The notes under the pieces: generated by a model
Told to the model about the DNA's origin: nothing
The model's database searches: none
Seen by the model: the letters and a program-made list of their open reading frames with translations, nothing else
Assembly: GCA_016946835.1 (NCBI GenBank)
Contig: JACVTC010000335.1
Span: 1 to 43,287, forward strand
Length of the DNA stretch: 43,287 nt
Direction of reading: 5' to 3'
From: Neocallimastix lanati (nom. inval.)
Taxonomy: Eukaryota; Neocallimastigomycota; Neocallimastigomycetes; Neocallimastigales; Neocallimastigaceae
Made by a program: the position numbers and the translations under genes
Shown here: in pieces, positions 20,282-31,400 of the stretch
Layout: each line of letters starts with the position of its first letter
Numbering within the stretch: position 1 is the stretch's first letter

Positions 20282-23200
20282 ATGAAGGACTTCACTCGGA
20301 GTCCAATTCATCAAAAAATGTAAAAACAATTTATTATAACTTTCCTTCATTTGATAACATCACAACCCAAAAACTACCTTCAACTTTTCTTTTATTCCAT
20401 TGCTACATTCCAACAAGACTACCAATTAATAATAATAAATTAAAAATTAAAAATAACCAAAAAATTACATCTGAATCTATGCTAGATTCTGGATCATTTT
20501 GTAATTTTATTACAAAAAATTTAGTTCAAAAACTAAATTTAAAAATTTATAATTTAAAAAATAAAATTTCAGTCAAAGGTATATCTGGTTCTACTACTAA
20601 GATAGATCAGTACGTTTGGCTAAAATTTCAAATAAAAATACAAAAGAATAAAAAATTTTATTTTAAAAATTACAATGAAAAATTTCTAATAACAAATTGC
20701 ATACCAACTGATCTACTTTTTGGTAATCAATTCATGCGAAAATTCAAAATTCACTATAATTATGATAAGAATATATTATATTCTTACTTAAATTATTATT
20801 TTTCAAATAAAAATAACAAAAATCCTAATAAATATTGCAAAAACAATTTATATCTACAGTCGATGAAAAATAAAATTTTAAAAAATTATTTACTTTTTAA
20901 TAAATCAATAAAAAAATTTAATTATAAAAATTTTTCAAAAAATTTAAAAAAATTTGATCAGAAGTTTAATTATAATAAAAAATTTTTTAATAAAAAACTT
21001 AATAACCTTAACCTTAATAAATTTTCAAAATTTTGTGATAAATTTAATTATAAAAAATTTTTTAATAAAAATCATTATTTTATTAATAAATATAAATATT
21101 ATTTCAAAAAACAAAATAAATATTTAAAAAACAATTTTAATTTAAACAATGACTATAATTACAATTTTTTAATATATTCCTTCTTATCAAATAAAGAAAT
21201 TAATAAAAATGACAATGAAGATCCAAATATTGAAGATATTCCGCCTCAATATCGCGATCTATTTATTGTTTTTAGTAAAGCCGAAGCCGATAAACTTCCC
21301 CCACATCGTTTAACCGACTGCAAAATAGTGCTGGAGAAGGACGCTTCCCTTCACTATGGTCCAATCTATCCCTTAACCGAAGAGGAAAATAAAGTTTTGA
21401 AAGAATATATAAAAGAAAACCTAAAAAAAGGATTTATTAGACCATCTGAATCACCTGCAGGTTATCCAGTTCTATTCCAAAAGAAAAAAGATGGTACACT
21501 TCGGTTATGCGTAGACTATAGGAAGTTAAACGCTGTTACTATAAGAAACTCGTACCCCATACCTCTTATTAATGAAATTATTGAAAAGGTTAAAGGAGCA
21601 AAGTATCTTACAAAATTAGATTTACGTTCAGCCTATAATTTAATCCGTATTAAGGAAGGGGATGAATACAAGACAGCTTTCAGAACTAAATATGGTCACT
21701 ATGAATACTTAGTTATGCCATTTGGTTTAAAAAACGCACCAGCTACTTTTCAATCGTTTATTAATTCGGTACTAAGACCATATTTAGAAAAAAGTGTTAT
21801 TCTTTATTTAGACGATATTTTAATCTACTCCAAAGATTTAAAAGAACATCATAAACAAGTTAGGGAGGTTTTGCAAGCATTAATTAATAATAACTTATAT
21901 GCAAAATTAGAAAAATGCGAATTTGATAAAGAGAAAGTTGAATTCCTTGGATATGTATTATCAGGTCAAGGTGTCACTACCGATCTGAAGAAAATAGAAT
22001 CAATTAAAGACTGGCCTCAACCAAATAACTTAAAGGACGTACAGAGGTTTTTAGGTCTTTGCAATTATTATAGAAGATTTGTTAAAGATTTTGCAAAAAT
22101 TGCAAAACCTTTACATAATTTAACCAGAAAAAATATTAAATTTAATTGGAATAACAAATGTGAAGAATCATTCTCAGAATTAAAGAAAAGATTAACCAGT
22201 TCTCCAGTTTTATTCCATCCGGATAATAATAAACCATTTATTGTTGAATGTGATGCAAGTAACTTTGCCCTTGGTGCTGTTTTATCACAAAAGGATGATA
22301 ATAATAAATTACATCCAGTTGCATATTTCTCAAGAAGCTTACAAGGTGCAGAAATTAATTATACTATTACAGACAAGGAGTTGTTAGCTATTAGAGAAGC
22401 CTTTTTGGCATGGAGACATTTATTACTTGGTGCGAAATACAAAGTAACTGTTTATACTGATCATAGGAACTTATTATATACCCTTGGTGGTAAAATTGGT
22501 AATCAAAGGCAACATAGATGGCATATGTTCTTCCAAGAATATAATTTTGAATTAATTTATAGACAAGGTTCCAATAATGGAAAACCTGATTCTCTTTCAA
22601 GAAGACCAGATTATATAAAAAATAATGAAGAAACTAAAACCGAAAATATTCTTGACATAAAAAATGTAAAGGAAGTTCCATGTTTTATTGGTGTTGTTAG
22701 CGATCTTTTAGAAAGAATTATAGAAGCTACAAAAACAGATGCCACAGCTGATGATATTAGACTCTATTTTAGCCCACAGAATATTAAAAATGATATGTCC
22801 TATAAACCCTTTAGGAAAATGAATAAGTTCAAAATAAAGGATAATATTATATTATATAATAATTTAATTTATATTCCTGAAATTTTAAGATTAGAAATCT
22901 TAACTAAATATCATGAAAAGCCTTCCGCTGGTCATCTTGGAATTAAAAGAACTCTTGAATTAATTACAAGAAACTTTTGGTGGCCCAAAATGCAAGATGA
23001 TGTTATAAAATTTGTCAATTCCTGTGAATGTTGTGCAAGAAACAAAATTAATAGACATAGGAAATATGGCTTTCTACAACCGTTGGAAACACCTGATAGA
23101 CCTTGGAAATCTATAGAAGTTGACTTTTTATGTGGCCTCCCGGATTCAAAGGGATATACGGTAATAATGGTTGTAGTGGATCGTTTCTCTAAAATGATTC

Positions 23201-24168
23201 ACTTAATACCTTTCAAACAAATTCCTGATGCAAAACAAACTGCCAAAGCATTTATGAATAATGTTTATAAATTACATGGCCTTCCTTATGATATGTATAC
23301 AGATAGAGGTCCTCAGTTTACAAGTGCACTTTGGAAAGAATTCATGAAATTACTTAATATTAAATCCAAATTAGCTACAACAGATCATCATGAGACTGTT
23401 GGTCAAGTTGAGAGATGTAACTCCTTTATTGAACAGTATTTAAGAGCTTATTCAAGATCTTATTATCACGACGATTGGATTAATTGGATCTATCTTGCAG
23501 AGTTCGCTTATAATAATTCAGTCAATGAATCTACAAAAGAAACACCTTTCTTTATTAACTATGGATTTCATCCATCTATGGACGAATATTTCTTACTACC
23601 CCAAGTTGATACTAATAGTAAATTTATTAAAAATGTAAGTACAAGTTTTAATCATATTAAAGATGTCTTATTAAGATCTAAAGAATTATATAAAAATTAT
23701 GCGGATAAGAAAAGGATGCCACCTCCTGTAATAAAAGAAGGTGACTTGGTTTGGATTCAAGCACCTCCTTCCTTAAATATTGAAGATTGTTCTAAACTCG
23801 CTCCTTGCAAATATGGACCTTACAAGGTAATCGATGTTTTAGAGAATAATAATTATAAAATTGATCTTAAAAAGTCACCTTTTCCAAAACATCATCCAAT
23901 CTTTCATATCTCTGAATTGGAACCTTATGTCCCAACTCCGCAAAAGTTTTTAAATAGAAGTTCGCACAATGAATCCATTAATGATATTATTGAAATTTCT
24001 GGATTTAGGACAAACTACAAGAAAAACTGCTACGAATATAGAGTTAGATACAAATATAAAAGTTCAAGTAATTGGGTGCCTTCTTATGAAGTTGAAAATA
24101 ATCCAAGGAATCAAAGAATATATCAAGAATATTTAAAGAATAATAGAAAATTCACTTCTCTTTCTTAT

Positions 24169-24174
<6 letters not shown>
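20275..24174 (+). CDS. pol: Element C Pol with chromodomain
   Basis: This is an uninterrupted -1 frame from the slippery site; the first in-frame ATG is at 20479. The protease has LDSGSFCNF, and a Lys/Asn/Phe/Tyr-rich linker of about 150 residues follows. The reverse transcriptase has LRLCVDYRKLNAVTIRNSYP, LDLRSAYN, VMPFGLKNAPATFQ and YLDD; RNase H has ECDASNFALG, DKELLA and TDHRNL. Integrase has its zinc finger (HLGIKRT, CECCARNK) and core (EVDFLCGLP, YTDRGPQF, VGQVERCNS with Glu), then a GPY/F module (GPYKVIDV). The C-terminal chromodomain has EYRVRYKYKSSSNWVPSYEVEN. Chromodomains of this class steer integration to histone marks, consistent with C sitting inside E rather than next to a tRNA. 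Confidence 0.93.
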
Positions 24175-24211
<37 letters not shown>

Positions 24212-24619
24212 ATTATACTTAAGCTATAAATAGTATATTAAATAATAATAATATTTCAAAATTAAATTAGTTAATTTAAAATTTTACATTTCAAAATTTC
24301 AAAAATTTTTAAAAAATCGAAATTTAATAATACTTTATTTATTTTTACATTATTATATTCATTAAATTATAAATTTTCACTATATTTAAAAATTTTCAAT
24401 TTAATGCATAAAATTAAGATGAAATTTCAATTTCAATTTCAAAATTTCAATTTTACATTTTTTCAACGAAATTTTTAATAAAATTCACACCATTATATTT
24501 CTCGATATTTAATTTTATAACAAAATTTTAATTTCAGTAAATTTTGACAATTTCGAAATTTCCATGAAATGGCCACTTGTAATGTGTTCTTTAAAGGACT
24601 CATGTGACCTTTTTACTTC

Positions 24620-24651
<32 letters not shown>

Positions 24652-24738
24652 TTAAAATATACAATTTTATAAATATAATAATTTCTTTATGTAACGTTAC
24701 ACAAAATCGTCTGGAATCCGATTTTTGTGGAAGGGCGT
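24175..24738 (+). other. Element C 3' region with polypurine tract
   Basis: An A-run follows the pol stop, then AT-rich noncoding sequence and a second A-run near 24620-24646. The purine stretch GTGGAAGGGCG before 24739 is the likely plus-strand primer. I see no gene here. Confidence 0.65.
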
Positions 24739-25473
24739 TGTCGAAATTACAACTGAATTAAATTTCAATTTCAATTAATTTCAATTAAAATTATTAAAAA
24801 CAAAATAATTAATAAAAATTTATAATTCATTAATTATTCTTTAAATTTTATTTATTTTATAATATTATAAGTTATTTGATCATCTTAGGACCAGCTTAGG
24901 CCTACTGATTCTAATGATATCATATTAAACTTAAATATTATTAATAAATAAAATATTTATTAACATGAATCATTTGGTCATGTCATCCTTGATTCATAAA
25001 TTAATGTTTATGTATTAATTTATGTTATATTGATTTAATTAATTATTAATTATTAATTACTATATTAAATATTTAAATTTAATATTATATTATATATATT
25101 AGCTAATATATTAGATTAAAAAATATAATTTATTTATATTAAACATATTCTTATACTAAATATTATTATTATCAACTTTATATTATTATTATCAATATTC
25201 TCAAACCTACAAAGTATAAAAAGAAAATTCAAATTTATCTTTTTGTCCTTTGTAAGGTTATAGTTAACCTATTATAATATAACTATATATTTTTATTAAT
25301 AAATAAAAATTTTTATCATATCAAACCAATTATTAGTTTTAATTAAGTGTTAAATTAACAAATTTAACTTTATAACTCTTTTATTTTAGTAATTTACTTA
25401 TATCTATATAGTTATATTATATAGATATATCAACCTGATTCCTCGTTAAATTCAACCTGTTTACTTTTTAACA
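24739..25473 (+). repeat. Element C 3' LTR
   Basis: 735 bp, apparently identical to the 5' LTR, followed by the TAGTT duplication. Confidence 0.95.
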
Positions 25474-26433
25474 TAGTTAGGTTATAATTAATATAACTTT
25501 TATTTAACTCATATTTCATTTATACAATTAATTATAATTAATAATTTATTTAATTATATATTAAAATTTTATTTAGTTTAATATTAAAAATTTATTTAAT
25601 CAAATAATTTTTATACATTTAAAATAATATTAAATTTATTTAATTATTCACTTAATTATTAAATTTATTAGTTTTAGTTTTCTCTCACTTATTAAATCAT
25701 AAACTAAAACACTATTCTGTATTTTATCATGTATTCTGTATTCTATCATGTATTCTGTATTGTATTAATCATGTATTTTATTATTAATGTATTGTTTTAT
25801 ATTTTTTATGTAAAGTTCTATAAAATAGAACTAAATAGATTAAATTTTAAATTTTATGATCGAAATAATTTTCATTATTTTATTCTTTTATTTTCGATCA
25901 TTATATTAGATTAAGTAATCGGTTAATTAAGGTTTTTCCAATTACTTCTTAAAAGTAATCGGTTTTACTTAATTAACGCGATGATCGATATGGATAGAAT
26001 ATCGATCAAAAAACTTATCTAGGTTTTTCTTCTAGTCTTTTCCTAGATAAGAGATTTGTTAAGATTAGAACCCCTTTTGATTTTAACCTTATTTTGACAA
26101 AAAAGTATAAATAAGGCTCTTGAGTTCTCTTTGAGAAATCAAGAGTTATTATTATAACAATTATAATATAATAATAATAACAATAAGTTTTAACATTTAA
26201 AATTTTTAATAAATAATAAAACAAATTATTTTAATAAAACAAATTTTATAATTAAAACTTTTCCTTATCAATTTTAGTGTTTCGTCTATTATAATTCGTT
26301 ATAATAAACTCGATAATTAGAAAGAACCATAGGTAAGTATGATTCTTTTCTAAACCTTTAATATTAGCAGTTAGAGCTAATATTAATGATTAATAATTTA
26401 ATTATAATTTTTTAATTAAATTATTACACAAAA

Positions 26434-27623
26434 TGATACGGGCTGGGGTTGAAACACTAAGATATTCAAAACAAAAAAAATAAATATTAACACATAACTA
26501 TAAAAATAAGTTTGGAAACAAGAAAAAAAAAATTAAATTTTAAAATATTCTTTATTTAAATTTAAAATTAAAATTATTTGTTCCCAGTATTAAAAAGAAA
26601 GAAATTTATTCTTCTTTTTATACTTTTATTTTAATACATTTTATTTATTATTAATATATTCTTTATAAAAAAAAACTATTATAACTATTTTATTTTAATT
26701 TTTAACTATTATTTTAAATTATTTTTTTAAAAAAAAAAAAATAACATTTATTAAATTAAAATATAAAAAATTAATTTGGAGCTTGTATCACGAAGGGCAT
26801 TCCGGGCGGTAGCTTCTTCTTGATATTGTTATTCAGAGAGAGAATTATACAGAATTGATATTTTCTGTATTTTAGATCATTTTTTTATTATTGAAATTCT
26901 GTATTTTAGTTCATTTTTATTTTTAATAAAGATTTAATTTATTTTTGATTTTTGATTTATTTTTAGTTTATTTCAAAGGTTTAGAAAATATTATACAGAA
27001 ACTTATAATTCTGTATTTTATATCAAATATTTATTGAAATAGGTTTTTATTATTCCTAATATAAAAATAAGAATTAATAATGATTTAAATATTATATAAT
27101 TTTTAATAAGAATATTTAATAATAATTTTTATTATATTTAATATTAATAAAAGATTTTTATTAGAATATTTAATAATAATTTTTATTATATTTGATATTA
27201 ATAAAAGATTTTAATAAGAATATTTAATAATAATTTTTATTATATTTGATATTAATAAAAGATTTTAATAAGAATATTTAATAATAATTTTTATTATATT
27301 TGATATTAATAAAAGATTTTAATAAGAATATTTAATAATAATTTTTATTATATTTAATATTAATAAAAGAATTTTATAAGAATATTTAATAATAATTTTT
27401 ATTATATTTGATATTAATAAAAGATTTTTATTAGAATATTTAATAATAATTTTTATTATATTTGATATTAATAAAAGAATTTTATAAGAATATTTAATAA
27501 TAATTTTTATTATATTTGATATTAATAAAAGATTTTAATAAGAATATTTAATAATAATTTTATTTTATTATTATTAAGAGTATTTAATAGGAAATACAAG
27601 GTATTTAGTGACACCCCGTATCA
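26434..27623. repeat. Solo-LTR-like repeat G
   Basis: About 1.19 kb bounded by TGATACGGG and CCCGTATCA, a perfect 9-bp terminal inversion, with AAAA on both sides (26430-26433, 27624-27627). The TGATAC start resembles the F LTR. It has no coding capacity. It contains a GC-richer patch at about 26780-26835 and a 54-bp tandem array. A solo LTR or a non-autonomous inverted-repeat element are both possible, and its orientation is not clear. Confidence 0.5.
27105..27570. repeat. 54-bp tandem repeat array inside G
   Basis: Eight copies with an exact 54-bp period. The motif GATATTAATAAAAGA or AATATTAATAAAAGA recurs at 27140, 27194, 27248, 27302, 27356, 27410, 27464 and 27518, with a few substitutions between copies. 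It is purely A/T apart from the few G. Confidence 0.85.
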
Positions 27624-27627
27624 AAAA

Positions 27628-28414
27628 TGGTATGGTTCATATAATTTTAGGAATATAATAATAATTAACACAAATAATAAAATTACAATAAAAAAAAATA
27701 ATTTGTTTTAAAATCAATATTTATTTATTTAAATTTATAAAAGAAAAATAATAATATAATTATTTATTTAATAAAAAGAAAGTTATTGATTATATTTTAT
27801 TTCACTAAAATTACATGTATTTATATTTTTTTATCAAATTAAAATTTGTAAAGCCTAACTATTTCTTAATAAACTAATTACTAATTATTTTAATAAATAA
27901 AACATTTAAATTGAAATTGAATTATTATTTTAGTTAATAATATTATTGTTATAAATAGTAGTTATATATTATTGAATTATTAATTATTTAATAATAGTTT
28001 AATACTAATATATATAAAATAAAAATAAAGAGATTATACAGAATATTTTATTGTGGTTTAGTTAAATTTAGTAATTAAAAATAAATTTAAATTGATAACG
28101 AAAATTTTAATAACTAATTAAATAGATTTGATTATTTTCAATATAACATAATACAAAAGAAATATAATATTAATATATTAAGTGGGCAAGGACAATATTC
28201 TTGGCTAAAGATTTTTAATACATTATAATGGAATCGGATCGATAATTCAAAAAGGAATTATAAGTTAATTAGTGATTTATTAACTTAAGATTGCTATTTA
28301 GTAATATTTGAAGAATATTGGAAAGTTCCAATTATATAGAATAGAATAATCTATAAGGTTAGAATAATTTATATTATTCTAGCACAATTAGTATTATTTG
28401 TTCATTCTGTATTA
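27628..28414 (-). repeat. Element D 3' LTR
   Basis: 787 bp. On the coding strand it begins TAATACAGAATG and ends ACCATACCA. It matches 33854-34640. Confidence 0.95.
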
Positions 28415-28430
28415 AGATGCCCCCGCTAAG
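28415..28430 (-). other. Polypurine tract of element D
   Basis: On the minus strand CTTAGCGGGGGCATCT lies directly before the 3' LTR, nearly the same as in A and B. Confidence 0.8.
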
Positions 28431-28437
28431 ACTCAAA

Positions 28438-31400
28438 CTAGGTAGAAGCTGAGTTAAACTTGACAATATTTTTCAAATGAACATTACGATTCATTTGTAT
28501 ATTAGTAGCAGGATCAGCTAAAGTGACTGTATTGAATTGTTTCTTTACCACTTTCATAGGTCCAACAAAGTAAGGTTCTAATTTAGTTCGATTAAAGTTT
28601 CTTACTAGTACTAAATCACCTGGTTTTATTCTTTTAGCTTGATTCATACTGGTCTTTTCTTCTCTCCTAGTAGCCCAATATTTCGAAGCATTTTTGATAT
28701 TAGATGCGGCCTCCATTACCCATTGGTAGTGTGATACAAATTTTTCCAGTAGAATTTCGTCAGAAGACTTATTTATACCCTTAGTTGGTCTGGCAGCAAT
28801 GTCAAAAGGTTGTTGGTCTTCCCTTCCATAAACTAATTCAAAACTTGAATGGTTGGTGATTGAGTTTTTAGTAGTTCTTAAAGCCCAAAGTGCAGATGGT
28901 AAAATTTCATCCCATTCTTTGTGTTGTTGTCCTAGTAATCGTAATAATTTTCCAATTTCTTTATTACGATTCTCAACTAAACCATTGCTTTCAGGATGAT
29001 ATGGAGTGATAAATTTAACATATACATCATATAAATCAAGGAAGATTTTTGTCATATCTGATGTAAATTGTGTTCCATTATCAGTAGTGATAATTTGAGG
29101 TACACCGTGTCGAGCAAATACATTAATTAAAAATTTTATCACATCCTGAGAAGTAACATTTTCAGTGGGCTCTGCCTCAACCCATTTAGTAAAATAATCA
29201 ACCACAACGATTATATATTGATTATTATTTCTGGTTTTACTTAGAGGTCCTATAATGTCCAATCCTAAGTGTGTAAATGGTCCTTCCACTTCAGTTGGTT
29301 TATCTTCCGTTGGTTCAGGGTATGGTTGAGATTTATTTAATTGACATTTTTCACATTTACTTATAATTCGCTTAATGTCATTAACCATATTGTTCCAATA
29401 GTAGCTCTTTTTCAAACGTTGGTATGTCTTGTAATAGCCTTCGTGTCCTATACTGTGTGCTTGAAAAATTAATTGAAGTTTTTCTTTTGTATCTGTAACT
29501 AATTTTCTATAGTTATTGCCATCAACAAAGTAGTCCACACCATCAATTGTCGTAAATTTTTCTTCAATAAATTCCTTAATGGTTCTTGAAAGCAGGTTTT
29601 CATCTTGTTCCTTGATAATTTGTGTTGTTAAGACAACTTTTTCTTTTTCATTTTTCATTCTTGATAAAGCATCTGCGACAACATTATTCTTTCCAGTTTC
29701 ATATCGTAAATCAATTCCTAACATACTGACAGTCAAACACCATCTAGTATGACGAGAATTTTGTGGTTCCTTACTTTTAAGTAATCCGATTAATGGTCTA
29801 TGATCTGTATATACTATAGTTTGCTTAGGATTTCCCATAATATAAGATTTTAATTTATTAATACAGTAAATTAGAGCAGCACCTTCTAGATCCGTAATTC
29901 CATAATTCTTTTCCGATTTAGATAAACTTCTACTAATATAATGAACCGGATGCTCCTTTCCAGTTTCATCATCCTTTTGTAAAAGCACACCGCCTATTCC
30001 ATCATAGGAAGCATCTGTTCTTATAATAAATTCTCTATCGAATCTAGGAAATCTTAATATTGGAGCATTGATTAATCTTTCCTTAAGAATTTTAAAGCTT
30101 TCTTCTTGTTCCTTTTTCCATTCAAACTTAACACCTTTTCTTAATAGAGTGCAGAGAGGAGCAGTAACTTTTGCAAAGTCCTTAATGAAATTTCTATAAT
30201 ATCCAATGGCTCCTAAAAATGATCGAAGTTCGTGGATGTTAGAGGGAGCCTTCCATTCTTTAATAGCTTCAACTTTGTTTTCCAATGGACTTAAACCTTC
30301 TGAGGATACTTTATGTCCAAGTACTTCTACTTCAGTTTGCATGAAAGAACACTTTTCGATATTGATTTTTAACTTATGTTCCTTGAATATTTCTAAGACT
30401 TGTTTAAGATGTTCTAGGTGTTCTTCTTCAGTTTTTGAGTAGATTAAAATATCATCGATAAAGTTATAGACGCATTTTCCTATTAAGGGGAATAGTATAC
30501 GGTTCATTTCTCTTTGGAATGTAGCTGGAGCACCTGTTAAACCGAAGGGCATTACCTTGAATTGGTAGTTTCCGAACTTAGTTGTAAAGGTAGTGATTTC
30601 AACACTATCATCATCCATTAATATTTGATGATAACCGGAATAAAGATCTAATGTTGAGAAGATTTTTGCTCCATCTAAGCTATCAAAAATTTCATCAATA
30701 TTTGGTAAAGAATAAGAATCCTTCTTAGTTGCTTCATTTACTTTCCTATAGTCAATACACAGGCGCCATTTACCGTTCTTTTTAGGCACAAGTACTACTG
30801 GTGATGACCATTCTGAACATGAAGGTTCAATTAATCGTTTATATATGAGTTTGGTTAATTCTTCTTTTAAGATATCTGTTTTTAATTTACTAAGTCGATA
30901 AAATTTTTGTTTAATAGGTTTAACTTCTTCCTTAAGAATAATTTTGTGTGGTGATAAATCTGAAGGTGTTAATTCTTCAGAAGAAGTTGCAATTATATCA
31001 ATATATTCTTCAAGTAATTTAATAATAGCTTCTCTATAATTTGAATTAATTGTACTTTGAAAAACTGTGTCATATATATATTTTATGGGTGGTAATCCTT
31101 CAAATGTTTTCAATTGTTGCTTAGCTTCTTGGTGATTCAATGCTTTGATTACACATAATAATTTTTCTTCGTCATCATATTCATTATTAATAGGTGCGAT
31201 TTCTTCAATTAAACCTTGATCATTAAATCGACAAAGACTATATCTAATTGGATGTATAAATAACTGGTTATCAATTTGAGTTTTGAGGTTGATTAATATA
31301 TCATAGAATGGATCCTCCTTGTCTATAATTCTACACGTAACAAGTAGTTCTAGTTCATTAATTTTTACGGGAACTTTGATTAACACATCTTCTGAGTAAT

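Larger units (their letters stand above)
18433..25473 (+). mobile_element. Element C: chromovirus (Ty3 group) nested in E
   Basis: Element C is 7.0 kb with two identical 735-bp LTRs (TGTCGAAAT...TTTAACA) and a perfect 5-bp target duplication TAGTT (18428-18432, 25474-25478). It holds an intact gag, an A AAA AAC slippery site and an intact pol ending in a chromodomain. It probably primes on its own RNA. Intact frames and identical LTRs make it a candidate active element. Confidence 0.96.
18382..26430 (+). repeat. Solo-LTR-like repeat E, split by element C
   Basis: E comprises 18382-18432 and 25479-26430, about 1.0 kb once C is removed. It starts TGTGTAA and ends TTACACA, a perfect 7-bp terminal inversion extended by flanking T and A tracts. 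A TATA box (TATAAATA) lies at 26106-26113. The first half is homologous to the reverse complement of 41928-42529. TG...CA ends plus a TATA box suggest a solo LTR. However, the flanks are TTTT on the left and AAAA on the right, which is not a direct duplication, so its origin is uncertain. Confidence 0.5.

Noticed and set aside
24564-24761. 65-codon plus-strand ORF before the C 3' LTR
   Set aside because: It contains a poly-Lys run from an A homopolymer and crosses into the LTR; no supporting evidence.
25729-26224. Small ORFs in repeat E
   Set aside because: They are short and AT-biased, lie on both strands within an LTR-like repeat, and show no domain.
27105-27570. CRISPR-like array from regular 54-bp repeats
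   Set aside because: The units are head-to-tail with no unique spacers, and the genome is eukaryotic; this is a tandem repeat.
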